Below are positions 8,769 to 17,310 of a stretch of DNA of 64,000 nucleotides, piece after piece. The stretch's first letter is position 1, and every line of letters starts with the position of its first letter. Origin of the DNA: Neobacillus mesonae (GTDB lineage Bacteria; Bacillota; Bacilli; Bacillales; Cytobacillaceae); NCBI RefSeq assembly GCF_023715155.1, contig NZ_JAMBNQ010000021.1, positions 20,662 to 84,661 on the forward strand, read 5' to 3'. A model generated the notes under the pieces. That model was not told where the DNA came from, did not search any database, and saw only the letters and a program-made list of their open reading frames with translations. Position numbers and translations under genes: made by a program.

Positions 8769-9758
8769 ATGCTAATTCTTTCAGAACCACAAATTCGCTC
8801 CCTATATACGATGAAGGATGCGATAAAGGATTTAGAGAAGGCACTGCTTGATTACATAGAAGGGAAGATAGCCAATCCCCACCGTACGGTTATTGACTTT
8901 CCTGACAAATCAGCATCCGCATTGTATATGCCCTCTGCCATTGAGTCAGTTGGGAAGTCAGCTGTTAAAGTGGTTACTATTTTTCCGAATAATCCATCTA
9001 TTGGCAAACGAACAACCCAGGGTGTTGTGTTATTAAGCGATACCAATAATGGCGAGTATTTAGGATGTTTAAATGCCTCTTATTTAACAAGATTAAGGAC
9101 CGGCGCAGTCAGCGGTATTGCAACGAAATATCTGGCGAAGAAAGATGCCTCTTCCATTGTGGTGATTGGCACCGGGGCGATGGCAGAAGAACAGCTGCAG
9201 GCTTTATTAGTGGTCCGTGATATCAAAACAATCATGTTGTTTAATCGAACAAAGGAAAAAGCACAAATATTTGCTGGAAAAATAAAAAAGCTGGATCCTG
9301 AATACAGTGGAGAGATTGTGGTGATGGATGACGTAGATGAAGCAGTATCCAAAGCGGATATTGTTATTTGCAGCACTCGTTCCAATATACCTGTATTCTC
9401 TGGTAAAGCACTTCAGCCGGGGACACATATTAATGGTATCGGGTCCTATCTGCCTCATATGCAGGAAGTGGATGAAGAAACCCTTCATCGATGCTCAAAG
9501 ATTGTCGTAGATACAATGGAAGGAGTTAAGAATGAAGCCGGGGACTTCATAATTCCAGCGAACAGGGGAACCTGGAGTTTTTCACAACTGCACGGGGAAA
9601 TTGGCCAGCTAGCTGCTGGACAGATTGCAGGCAGGGAAAGCGGCGAGGAAATCACATTCTTTAAATCTGTCGGCATTGCCTACTTTGATATTGCCGTTGC
9701 TGCAGCTGCCTATGAAAAGGCCATCAAAGCCGGTGTCGGTACACTGGTGGAAATATAG
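8769..9758 (+). CDS. Ornithine cyclodeaminase / mu-crystallin family dehydrogenase
   Basis: A 329-residue NAD(P)-binding enzyme of the ornithine cyclodeaminase family. It has an N-terminal substrate domain, the conserved LNASYLTRLRTGAVSG segment, and a Rossmann fold starting VVIGTGAMAEEQL near residue 128, closed by GTHINGIGSYLPHMQEVD. Members include ornithine cyclodeaminase, archaeal-type alanine dehydrogenase and other imine reductases, which cannot be told apart here. GAAAGAGGG precedes the ATG. It appears to be a single-gene unit with its own terminator. A link to lactate or alanine metabolism with the upstream lut genes is possible but only inferred. Confidence 0.85.
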   Translation: MLILSEPQIRSLYTMKDAIKDLEKALLDYIEGKIANPHRTVIDFPDKSASALYMPSAIESVGKSAVKVVTIFPNNPSIGKRTTQGVVLLSDTNNGEYLGCLNASYLTRLRTGAVSGIATKYLAKKDASSIVVIGTGAMAEEQLQALLVVRDIKTIMLFNRTKEKAQIFAGKIKKLDPEYSGEIVVMDDVDEAVSKADIVICSTRSNIPVFSGKALQPGTHINGIGSYLPHMQEVDEETLHRCSKIVVDTMEGVKNEAGDFIIPANRGTWSFSQLHGEIGQLAAGQIAGRESGEEITFFKSVGIAYFDIAVAAAAYEKAIKAGVGTLVEI

Positions 9759-9830
9759 TATTAAAACAGGATTGTTTTAGGCTCTACCGAACCTATTCAA
9801 TCACACTACCTATTCCTGAAAAAAGAAAGA

Positions 9831-9859
9831 AAATGGTGCTGTAAACCATTTTTTTTTTT
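9831..9859 (+). terminator. Terminator after the cyclodeaminase-family gene
   Basis: AAATGGT (9831-9837) pairs with ACCATTT (9845-9851), followed by a run of T to 9859. Confidence 0.82.
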
Positions 9860-9971
9860 GTTGTGTTTAACGAAAAATAGAATATAATTGTATTATAAGA
9901 GTTCACGGAATTGTCAAAATTACTGCTTGTCATAAATGAAATCAAAGGAAAATGATAAAGGGGGATGTGAA

Positions 9972-10193
9972 ATGTTTAGAGCTGCTGCAGCGGGGGTACT
10001 TGGGTTTATTCTGATTTTTGTTGAGTCGTTGATTGTAATGAAGCTGAAGGGGTATGCAAACATTGAATTTGGCGGCATTACACCATTTATTAACGTATGG
10101 GCCATGAATTTCTTCTTCGTCTTTGCGATTCTGACACAGGTTACGAATTGGTACGTGAATAGAGGTAGTTTAAAGGAAGATAATAGTTACTAA
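9972..10193 (+). CDS. Small two-helix membrane protein, function unknown
   Basis: A 73-residue protein with two hydrophobic helices (about residues 2-22 and 43-62) and a short charged tail. I choose the ATG at 9972 because AAAGGGGGATG lies just upstream; the frame runs 12 codons further back without a ribosome site. I do not recognise a named family. It stands alone between two terminators and is followed by the convergent pot operon. Confidence 0.65.
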   Translation: MFRAAAAGVLGFILIFVESLIVMKLKGYANIEFGGITPFINVWAMNFFFVFAILTQVTNWYVNRGSLKEDNSY

Positions 10194-10198
10194 AAAAT

Positions 10199-10242
10199 GG
10201 GGATGGTTCTTTTTCTGGAAAGCAGAAGAACCATCCCTTTGT
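10199..10242. terminator. Bidirectional terminator between the small membrane gene and potD
   Basis: A 12-bp perfect stem (GGGATGGTTCTT at 10200-10211 with 10226-10237), T-rich on the right and preceded by AAAAAAT, which gives a T run on the minus strand. It can serve both convergent units. Confidence 0.9.
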
Positions 10243-10243
10243 T

Positions 10244-11317
10244 TTACTTCCGATGCATTTTAAATTGCAAAAATAATTCGTTGTAAGCAGCCAAATTCCG
10301 TTTGCCTAGATTTTCGTAAACTTCAAGTTTTTTTGTAAGCTCTGGCGATGGGTAGAAGCGTTCGTCTTTTACTACCTCTTTGTCTAAAAATCTCAGTGCT
10401 TGTTTGTTAGGTGTAGAGTAGCCGACATAATCTGTATTTTGGGCGGCAACCTTTGGATCTAGCATGAAATTTATGAATTGATGGGCAGCATCAATATTTT
10501 TGGCTGTTTTAGGAATAACCATATTATCGAACCATAGGTTTGAGCCTTCCTTTGGAACAACATAGTCCAAATTTTCATTTTCATACATGATCTCAGAAGC
10601 ATCCCCCGACCATACAAGACCAATAGAGGCCTCTTCATTGGCCATCAGCATTTTAATTTCATCACCGACAATTGCTTTAACATTTGGTGTAAGCCGGTCA
10701 AGTTTAGCTTTTGCCTCAAGTAAATGCTTTCTATTCGTATCATTCAATGAATAGCCCAGGCTGTTTAACCCCATTCCCATGACTTCGCGGGCACCGTCAA
10801 TTAACAAGATTTGATTCTTTAAATCAGGGTCCCACAGGTCATTCCAGCTGGTAATCTTTTTGCCATGAAGCATTTTCGGATTATAAACGATGCCGACAGT
10901 GCCCCAGAAATAAGGGACAGAATACTTATTCTCTGGATCAAAGGGTAAATCCATGAAACGTGGATCAATATTTTTCAAGTTAGGCAGCTTTGAATGGTCG
11001 AGCGGAATTAATAAATCCTCCTGTCTCATTTTATCAATCATATATTCAGATGGAACCGCGATATCATAATTTGTTCCGCCCTGTTCAATTTTCGTCATCA
11101 TTGCTTCATTGGAATCAAAGGTTTCATAAATGACTTTAATGCCGGTTTCTTTTTCAAATTGTTTGATCAAATCCTCATCAATGTAATCGCCCCAGTTGTA
11201 AACCGTCAATGTATTACCGCCTGAATAACCACGTGAAGTGTTAAGACTTGAGATAGCGTATAGTATGACTGCAGATGAAACAGCAATGATCAGGAAAAAA
11301 CGGACTAATTTGTTCAT
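10244..11317 (-). CDS. potD: Spermidine/putrescine ABC transporter, substrate-binding protein
   Basis: PotD captures polyamines outside the membrane and hands them to PotBC. The 357 residues match the family: LTVYNWGDYIDEDLIKQFE, then the YDIAVPSEYMIDKM, PYFWGTVGIVYNP and WFDNMVIPKTAKN segments that line the site. The N-terminus has one hydrophobic helix (about residues 5-24) but no lipobox cysteine, which is unusual for a Gram-positive binding protein; it may be held by an uncleaved helix. Last gene of potABCD; its start overlaps the potC stop by four bases. Confidence 0.93.
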   Translation of the reverse strand: MNKLVRFFLIIAVSSAVILYAISSLNTSRGYSGGNTLTVYNWGDYIDEDLIKQFEKETGIKVIYETFDSNEAMMTKIEQGGTNYDIAVPSEYMIDKMRQEDLLIPLDHSKLPNLKNIDPRFMDLPFDPENKYSVPYFWGTVGIVYNPKMLHGKKITSWNDLWDPDLKNQILLIDGAREVMGMGLNSLGYSLNDTNRKHLLEAKAKLDRLTPNVKAIVGDEIKMLMANEEASIGLVWSGDASEIMYENENLDYVVPKEGSNLWFDNMVIPKTAKNIDAAHQFINFMLDPKVAAQNTDYVGYSTPNKQALRFLDKEVVKDERFYPSPELTKKLEVYENLGKRNLAAYNELFLQFKMHRK

Positions 11318-12120
11318 CGTTTTCGCACCCCCAGTCCGCTTGGCTTATTGCGCTGGGTAATAAAGTAATAAATTATGACCAAAACAAAAGTAAACAAGAA
11401 CAGGACCGCTGATAATGCGTTGATATTTAAGGAAATACCACGGCGCGCGAGCGAATAAATTTCAACGGAAAGCGTTGAAAAACCATTTCCGGTTACAAAA
11501 AAAGTAACAGCAAAGTCGTCTAATGAATAGGTCAATGCCATGAAAAAACCTGCAAAAATCCCAGGTGAAATAAACGGGATGATGACTTTTGACAGGACAT
11601 CCCAGCTGTTCGCTCCAAGGTCACGGGCTGCATCAATTAAGGATGGACTCATTTCAGATAATTTCGGGAGCACCATCAGGACCACAATCGGTATACAAAA
11701 GGCGATATGCGACAATAGGACTGAGTAAAAACCAAGTTTAATTCCAGCCATCGTAAACAAAATCAGAAAAGATGCCCCGATAATGACGTCTGGACTGACA
11801 ATCAGCACATTGTTTAACGATAACAACGTATTTTTCGTTTGCCGCCTTTTGGCCATATGAATGGCTAAAGCGCCTAAAATGCCGATAATCGTTGAAAAAA
11901 GGGCGGAAAGTAAAGCTACCACGATTGTATTCAGAACAATAATGAATAGTCTAGTATCATGAAACAGCTCCCGGTACCAATCCAAGGTAAAACCTTTAAA
12001 ATTATACATCGTCTCTCCGCTGTTAAAAGAATAGAAAATAAGGAACAAAATAGGTGCGTATAGGATTAAAAAGATGATGATTAAGAACAGCTTTGATAAA
12101 GGCGTTATTTTTCTATCCAT
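11314..12120 (-). CDS. potC: Spermidine/putrescine ABC transporter permease
   Basis: A 268-residue membrane permease with six predicted helices and the EAA loop (SLIDAARDLGANSWDVLSKVIIPF) that docks with the PotA ATPase. The PotC family hallmark YNFKGFTLDWYRELF follows the first helix. I take the ATG at 12120, one base after the potB stop, because GAGGTG is well spaced upstream. A GTG nine bases further up would overlap potB. It imports polyamines together with PotB. Confidence 0.92.
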   Translation of the reverse strand: MDRKITPLSKLFLIIIFLILYAPILFLIFYSFNSGETMYNFKGFTLDWYRELFHDTRLFIIVLNTIVVALLSALFSTIIGILGALAIHMAKRRQTKNTLLSLNNVLIVSPDVIIGASFLILFTMAGIKLGFYSVLLSHIAFCIPIVVLMVLPKLSEMSPSLIDAARDLGANSWDVLSKVIIPFISPGIFAGFFMALTYSLDDFAVTFFVTGNGFSTLSVEIYSLARRGISLNINALSAVLFLFTFVLVIIYYFITQRNKPSGLGVRKR

Positions 12121-12121
12121 A

Positions 12122-12925
12122 TTACACACCTCGCTTCCTGGTATTTGTCAACAGCATGATCAGCACCATAATGATGATTAAAAACACGGCGATAGTTGAA
12201 CCCATTCCCCAATCCTGAGTCACGAGAAAATGCTGTTCGATTGCTGTTCCCAGCGTAATCACGCGGTTTCCGGCAATTAATCTTGTCAGCATGAACAACG
12301 ATAGTGCAGGAATAAATGTTACTTGGCAGCCGGATTTCACACCGTCAATGGTTAATGGAAAAATAACCCTGCGGAACGTAGTCCATTTAGATGCCCCTAG
12401 GTCATTTGCTGCATCTATGAGGGTTGGATTCAATTCATTTAACGAGTTGAAAATCGGCAAAATCATAAACGGGATAAAAATATAGACCGACACAAACACA
12501 AAGCTGAAATCGGTAAATAGTATTTGCCTCTGGCCAATCCCAATGACTTTTAAGAAGCTGTTGGCCATTCCATATGTTCCAAAAATACCAATGAAGGCGT
12601 AAGCTTTTAACAGCAGATTAATCCAGGACGGTACAATAATTAACAACAGCCATAACTGCTTATGCTTGGTTTTAGTCAAAAGCAGAGCAGCTGGATAGGC
12701 AATAATAAGGGAAATAGCTGTGATTAAAAAAGCATACCAAAATGAGCTGAGTGTCATCTGCAGGTATACTGGTGTGAAAAATTTACGATAATTTTCAAGG
12801 GACACATGGCCCTCAATATCAAAAAACGAATAATAGAGAACAAGGGCAATTGGGACGATAACAAACAGCAAAATCCAAAGCAGGTAGGGAATCTTATATA
12901 AATTGCGGGTTAGTTTATTTTCCAT
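12122..12925 (-). CDS. potB: Spermidine/putrescine ABC transporter permease
   Basis: A 267-residue permease with six membrane helices and its own EAA loop ([25 protein letters not shown]). It pairs with PotC to form the channel for polyamine uptake. The start overlaps the end of potA by 11 bases, which suggests translational coupling in the order A-B-C-D. The usual PotB motif [18 protein letters not shown] is present after the first helix. Confidence 0.92.
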   Translation of the reverse strand: MENKLTRNLYKIPYLLWILLFVIVPIALVLYYSFFDIEGHVSLENYRKFFTPVYLQMTLSSFWYAFLITAISLIIAYPAALLLTKTKHKQLWLLLIIVPSWINLLLKAYAFIGIFGTYGMANSFLKVIGIGQRQILFTDFSFVFVSVYIFIPFMILPIFNSLNELNPTLIDAANDLGASKWTTFRRVIFPLTIDGVKSGCQVTFIPALSLFMLTRLIAGNRVITLGTAIEQHFLVTQDWGMGSTIAVFLIIIMVLIMLLTNTRKRGV

Positions 12926-14024
12926 GGCGATTCACATCCGCATAGGTTTCCAGGCGGCGGTCAAATTCTTCCTCCGTCTCCCCAAGACGCATGACATGTA
13001 TCGCCTCCGGATCGAAATAGAGTCCAATTTCATCGTCGACCTTTGCCTTCTTCGTTGAATGTACAAGCCACTCATTACCATCTTTATCGATCCCGGAGAT
13101 TTCGTAATGAACCCCGCGGAACAGCTGGGAATCTACACGTACCTGAAGTTTTCCGCGCTCAAGTGAAGTGATTTCCAAATCCTCTGGGCGGATGACAATT
13201 TCAACAGGCTCATTTTGATTAAACCCTCTATCCACACATTCAAACTCCCGGCCGACAAATTCTACAAGTTCATCCTTAATCATTTTCCCATTTACGATAT
13301 TTGACTCCCCAATAAAGTCAGCGACAAAGCGGTTGATTGGTTCATCATAAATATCTGTCGGTGTACCGCTTTGTTGAATCGTTCCTTTGTTAATCACAAA
13401 GATTTCATCCGACATGGCCAGTGCCTCTTCCTGGTCATGGGTGACAAAAATAAAGGTAATCCCAAGCCTGCGCTGGAGATCGCGTAATTCATACTGCATT
13501 TCTGTCCGCAGCTTTAAATCAAGTGCCGATAATGGTTCATCCAGAAGAATCACTTCGGGTTCGTTCACAATCGCTCGGGCAATGGCAACACGCTGGCGCT
13601 GGCCGCCGGACATTTCCCGGATTTCCCGGTTTTCATAGCCTAAAAGGTTTACAAAACTGAGTGCTTCTTTCACCTTTTCATGAATATCGGCATTTTTTAA
13701 CTTTTTGATCCTTAATCCGAAGGCAACGTTTTCAAAGACATTTAAATGTGGGAAAAGGGCGTAATCTTGGAACACAGTATTAACCTGGCGCTTATTGGCA
13801 GGAACTTGATTAATCATTTTCCCGTTGAAAAATATATCTCCTTTTGATGGTTCGATAAATCCGGCGATCAGCCGTAAAATAGTCGTTTTACCACATCCAG
13901 ATGGACCAAGAAGTGTATAAAATTTTCCGCGCTCAATTTCAAAGCTTACATTATCAAGAACAGGCGGATCATTATCATATTGTTTGGTGACATTCTTAAA
14001 TTGAATAATCGATGTATTTTCCAT
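12915..14024 (-). CDS. potA: Spermidine/putrescine ABC transporter ATP-binding protein
   Basis: The ATPase that powers PotBCD. Walker A is GPSGCGKTT near residue 40, the signature is [14 protein letters not shown] near 138, Walker B is [12 protein letters not shown] near 157, followed by the switch [14 protein letters not shown]. The last 120 residues form a TOBE domain. Length (369) is normal. It is the first gene of the operon. No regulator gene lies directly upstream and I could not identify an operator in the 80 bp before it. Confidence 0.95.
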   Translation of the reverse strand: MENTSIIQFKNVTKQYDNDPPVLDNVSFEIERGKFYTLLGPSGCGKTTILRLIAGFIEPSKGDIFFNGKMINQVPANKRQVNTVFQDYALFPHLNVFENVAFGLRIKKLKNADIHEKVKEALSFVNLLGYENREIREMSGGQRQRVAIARAIVNEPEVILLDEPLSALDLKLRTEMQYELRDLQRRLGITFIFVTHDQEEALAMSDEIFVINKGTIQQSGTPTDIYDEPINRFVADFIGESNIVNGKMIKDELVEFVGREFECVDRGFNQNEPVEIVIRPEDLEITSLERGKLQVRVDSQLFRGVHYEISGIDKDGNEWLVHSTKKAKVDDEIGLYFDPEAIHVMRLGETEEEFDRRLETYADVNRHGK

Positions 14025-14108
14025 TTCTACCTCCCTTTCTAATGGCTTCAGCTGGTGATTCAGGGATAATTATACAGCAGGGGATAAAAAATTCAATCAT
14101 TCTCATTG

Positions 14109-14146
14109 AAAACGCCCCGCTCCATAATGGGGAGCAGGGCGTTTTT
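14109..14146. terminator. Terminator behind the DoxX gene
   Basis: A 15-bp stem (AAAACGCCCCGCTCC at 14109-14123 with 14131-14145, one G-T pair), T-rich on both strands. It lies ten bases past the stop of the leftward DoxX gene. Confidence 0.9.
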
Positions 14147-14155
14147 GCCTAAACT

Positions 14156-14665
14156 TTATGCATTTTGTTTTAACGTTTTGTTTTCTTTAAAAGCAGTGCG
14201 GCGGATGAATGGAATCACCCAGCGGTCAAGACCGAAATGGCCTGCATTATATCCAGCGAAGAGAATAATGGCACCGATAAATAAGTCTGTCGGAATATGA
14301 GATACTGTTCCTGCTAAGAAGAAAGCAAAGTTCATTACAAGACCAAAGAATATGGCAGCAGTGGTTAAACAGCCTAGGATTAAACCTAATCCTATTAAAA
14401 ATTCACCTAACGGAACAATTGTATTAAAAATATCAACGTTTGGAAGGGCAAAATGTTTTAAGAAAGATACATACCAGCCGTAAACAAGACTGCCATCAGT
14501 CCCTTGTACCGGGTTAGCGATGGCGCCTTTTAAATATCCAGAAGCATCGAATCCGCCTGTCAGTTTATGAAATCCGGCTGTTATCCAAGAATAACCAAGA
14601 TATAAGCGAAGGATTGTAAGAATTCCAGCAGCAACTTTATTTTCTCTTAACCAATTAACAACCAT
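14156..14665 (-). CDS. DoxX-family membrane protein
   Basis: A 169-residue protein with four membrane helices. The DoxX-like features are LRLYLGYSWITAGFHKLTGGFDASGY near the start, PLGEFLIGLGLILG in the middle, and DLFIGAIILFAG near the end. DoxX proteins are linked to quinone or thiosulfate redox functions and to oxidative stress, but this subgroup is uncharacterised. I use the ATG at 14665, eight bases after AAGGGG; an upstream GTG is too close to that ribosome site. A single-gene unit. Confidence 0.85.
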   Translation of the reverse strand: MVVNWLRENKVAAGILTILRLYLGYSWITAGFHKLTGGFDASGYLKGAIANPVQGTDGSLVYGWYVSFLKHFALPNVDIFNTIVPLGEFLIGLGLILGCLTTAAIFFGLVMNFAFFLAGTVSHIPTDLFIGAIILFAGYNAGHFGLDRWVIPFIRRTAFKENKTLKQNA

Positions 14666-14909
14666 TTGAAACACCCCTTAGTAATTTAGGATTTAATTAA
14701 TGATTACACTGTAAATATAACAGATTTACTTTGACATTAGAGTAGATTGTTCAACGATTCACATATTTGTAAAAATGATATGAACAATTTGTTACAGGAA
14801 AGTTTTTCTATTTCTTTTTAATAAAAGATAGTTAATATGGGGCATTTTGGAGATGTATCAGGAAGAAAAGCTTTGTTATAATAGTGGAAAAGCATAGGAG
14901 TAAGGATTG

Positions 14910-15518
14910 ATGACAATGTTAGAAAAATATGGTTTGCTTTTGGATGTGGAAACAACCGGCTTGGGGCCAACAAAGGATGAAGTAATTGAGTTAGCATTGA
15001 AGTTATTTTCTTACCATCCTGATTCCGGCGAAATCATTGATATTCTTGATGAAGATGCCTTTTTACGCGAGCCGCTGTCGGAATCAGCCAGAAGAAATTA
15101 TGACAGGGCTTTTCAAGTTCATGGGATTCCATACGAGTCAGTCAGAGGGAAAAGTTTCTATGATGTGAAGATCAAAACCTATTTTCATCGTGCCGATGCA
15201 GTATTTGCTCATAACGCTTCCTTTGACCGCAGTTTTCTCTATCACATGTACCCGGAAGTAAATGATTTAGAATGGTTTTGTACAATGAGGAATGTGCCGT
15301 GGAAACAATATGGCTTTCCGAATGGTAAGCTCATCACTCTGTTGGAGGCACACAATATTACGAACCATCAAACACATAGAGCAATGGACGATATTACATA
15401 TCTGATGGAACTGCTTAAGAAAACAAGTCCAAAAGGTAATCTATATCTCCAAGAGGTCCTCGATTTTGGACCGATGAGAAAATATAGGCCGGCAGCATCC
15501 AGGGCAAAGCTGGGATAA
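14910..15518 (+). CDS. DEDDh 3'-5' exonuclease (DnaQ-like)
   Basis: A 202-residue single-domain exonuclease. The acidic DEDDh motifs are complete: LDVETTGLG near residue 12-19 (Asp, Glu), FAHNASFDRSFL near 103-114 (Asp), and HRAMDDITYL near 158 (His, Asp). Such proteins trim DNA or RNA 3' ends with two metal ions. The ATG at 14910 follows AGGAGTAAGG. It is distinct from the second DnaQ-type exonuclease at 54.6 kb, which has a longer N-terminal region. Substrate unknown. Confidence 0.87.
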   Translation: MTMLEKYGLLLDVETTGLGPTKDEVIELALKLFSYHPDSGEIIDILDEDAFLREPLSESARRNYDRAFQVHGIPYESVRGKSFYDVKIKTYFHRADAVFAHNASFDRSFLYHMYPEVNDLEWFCTMRNVPWKQYGFPNGKLITLLEAHNITNHQTHRAMDDITYLMELLKKTSPKGNLYLQEVLDFGPMRKYRPAASRAKLG

Positions 15519-15540
15519 AAAACTAACTATTGCCGCTTTA

Positions 15541-15586
15541 GGTGTCAGACCCGCCATGGACGAATGTCTTAGTGTGCCTGACACCT
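15541..15586. repeat. Dispersed GGTGTCAG...CTGACACC element, copy 1
   Basis: A 45-bp element with perfect 8-bp terminal inverted repeats (GGTGTCAG at 15541-15548, CTGACACC at 15578-15585) and a core GGACGAATGTC. Related elements occur near 38.3 and 48.4 kb. It separates convergent genes. Confidence 0.75.
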
Positions 15587-15592
15587 TAAATT

Positions 15593-16114
15593 TCACAGTT
15601 TTGTAAGGTATCGATCTTTCACAATATTCCTATGATGATTTTCGTGGCCGGCAATAATGTAGGCGATGGCTCTTGTAGTGAGTTCGCTTTTGTTGGCAAA
15701 GCCAATGTTAGTCCAAGCGTCTTCCGGCATATTTCTAATTAAGCGGATGGTGGCATTCCGGGCTGCAATAAAATCTTCAAGAAGGTCTTTGAGTAAAAGC
15801 TGATTGGATTTGGCTCCTTGAACATACAAGTTTTCATCAAATCCCGCTAATTCGGTTTGATCACCGCGTCCTGCTCTCATTAGCCGGTAGCTCATTATTC
15901 GCTCGGTATCTGTGATGTGACCCAGCACCTCCTTGATGCTCCATTTATTTTCAGCATAACGGAAAAGGGCATTTTCTTCAGAAATTCCTTCGAAAAGTCC
16001 AATAACGCTTTCCAAATTTTCTTTAAGGATTGTAACTATATTTCCTTCTGGAACAAGCTTTACATATGGCAGATAATATTTTGGATACTCATTTTCACTA
16101 GGGCGCTGTAACAT
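15593..16114 (-). CDS. DinB-family protein (putative metal-dependent enzyme)
   Basis: A 173-residue four-helix-bundle protein of the DinB/YfiT superfamily. The three histidines expected for the metal site are visible: GHITDTER near residue 68 and HENHH near residue 156-160. Relatives include bacillithiol S-transferase (BstA) and YfiT-type hydrolases, so a thiol-transfer or detoxification role is possible, but the substrate is not evident. ATG at 16114 is preceded by GGAGAG. A single-gene unit convergent with the exonuclease gene. Confidence 0.85.
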   Translation of the reverse strand: MLQRPSENEYPKYYLPYVKLVPEGNIVTILKENLESVIGLFEGISEENALFRYAENKWSIKEVLGHITDTERIMSYRLMRAGRGDQTELAGFDENLYVQGAKSNQLLLKDLLEDFIAARNATIRLIRNMPEDAWTNIGFANKSELTTRAIAYIIAGHENHHRNIVKDRYLTKL

Positions 16115-16230
16115 TGAAAATCTCTCCTTTCGTTAATGGAACCGTCTTTCTATCATCCTATCATAAAAACATACTAAACATATAGAATAAAACGGAATTA
16201 ATTTTTTCGAGTTCTTTTGTGATCATTCCC

Positions 16231-16392
16231 TCAATTATGCTTCTTTTCAGCTATTACTAAACATAATGTGGCAAATGGCCCGAGCAATAAAGAGATAAAA
16301 AACCAATTAAGCCCGCTGCGGTTTTTCCCTTGAGCTAATCCGGCATTAATTAATGCGAGTGTACCCCACCCGACGAAATATTCATTTTCCAC
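16231..16392 (-). CDS. Small membrane protein, function unknown
   Basis: About 53 residues: VENEYFVGWGTLALINAG, a GKNRSG linker, then a hydrophobic helix (FFISLLLGPFATLCLVI) and a charged tail. Small proteins of this layout are common in Bacillaceae and have no known role. The start is uncertain: I use GTG at 16392, about 11 bases after GGGGGG; an ATG at 16437 would add 15 residues but has a poor ribosome site. Confidence 0.5.
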   Translation of the reverse strand: MENEYFVGWGTLALINAGLAQGKNRSGLNWFFISLLLGPFATLCLVIAEKKHN

Positions 16393-16500
16393 TCCGTTGG
16401 ATCCCCCCATCATCCACATATAGGGTAATTTTACCATATAAAATAACCTTTTTTCTTCAAAAAAAAACAGCTGCCTACAATGTAAGCTGCTGCTCTAAAA

Positions 16501-17055
16501 TTAAACCATTTTATCAAAATGAACAGATTTATTGATAAAATACATGACCGGGATTCCGACAGCCATGACGACCAATTCACCAATCGCTGTTGTCAGCCAT
16601 GTAAATAGAAAAGGCAGGCCGAAAGCTAGATGTAACTCAATGGCAATCAGGAACATCGTAACCGTAAAGACCAAAGTATTGACAATCATTCGTGCTATCA
16701 TACCTTTTATAAAGCGGGCACATAAAATGGCAATAACCAGTGCCAGTAGTGATTGGCCTACACCAAAAATAAGATCGTAAGCCTTCATCGGTGAGAAAAA
16801 TAAGTTTGTTAGAAACACACCGAGAATGATTCCGAAAAGGTACTTTTTGTTAAAAACAATAAGATGGTTAAAAATCTCTGAAACCCGGAATTGGATTTGA
16901 CCGAACCCAAAAGGTGAAACGACTGCTGATACAGCAATATACAATGCTGCAATAATTCCATTGATGACAATCCCTTGTACGTTGGATTGTGTCCCTTGAG
17001 GCTGATTTTTTTCTACAGTCATTTGCTGCGGAAATGGTTTTGTTATTTTTTCCAT
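16501..17055 (-). CDS. queT: QueT family transporter (queuosine precursor uptake)
   Basis: QueT is a substrate-specific subunit (S component) of an ECF-type vitamin transporter that imports a queuosine precursor. After a soluble N-terminal 25 residues come about five helices, with the family segment GFGQIQFRVSEIFNHLIVF near residue 50 and FFSPMKAYDLIFGVGQSL near 87. The strongest support is the preQ1 riboswitch directly upstream, whose end merges with the AAGGAG ribosome site. The shared ECF energy module is encoded elsewhere. Confidence 0.93.
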   Translation of the reverse strand: MEKITKPFPQQMTVEKNQPQGTQSNVQGIVINGIIAALYIAVSAVVSPFGFGQIQFRVSEIFNHLIVFNKKYLFGIILGVFLTNLFFSPMKAYDLIFGVGQSLLALVIAILCARFIKGMIARMIVNTLVFTVTMFLIAIELHLAFGLPFLFTWLTTAIGELVVMAVGIPVMYFINKSVHFDKMV

Positions 17056-17067
17056 ATATCATTCTCC

Positions 17068-17104
17068 TTAGTTTTTTATAGTGGGATGGTTACGAACCAC
17101 TGTC
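17068..17104 (-). promoter_or_regulatory. preQ1 class I riboswitch controlling queT
   Basis: On the minus strand the leader reads ...AGTGGTTCGTAACCATCCCACT, an adenine-rich tail TATAAAAAACTAA, then GGAG. This matches the preQ1-I aptamer: a stem from AGTGG and its partner CCCACT, a small loop, and an A-rich tail whose 3' end forms the pseudoknot. The AAGGAG ribosome site begins inside the aptamer's end, so preQ1 binding would hide it and reduce translation of queT. Confidence 0.93.
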
Positions 17105-17310
17105 AATCTTACAAACTATTATAATAATATAAACAAACGTTTCGGTCAATGACACTATATTGGAAAAATAATATGGGGAGTTGTATAAAAAGACTCTGCC
17201 AATTCTTTATGCTAGAATGTCACACCTCCGGATATATATATCCAAATTTTCATTTTTTGCTTTAGCGATTTTGGGTAAAATAGAAGTATCTTAAACTTGG
17301 AGTGAATAAT

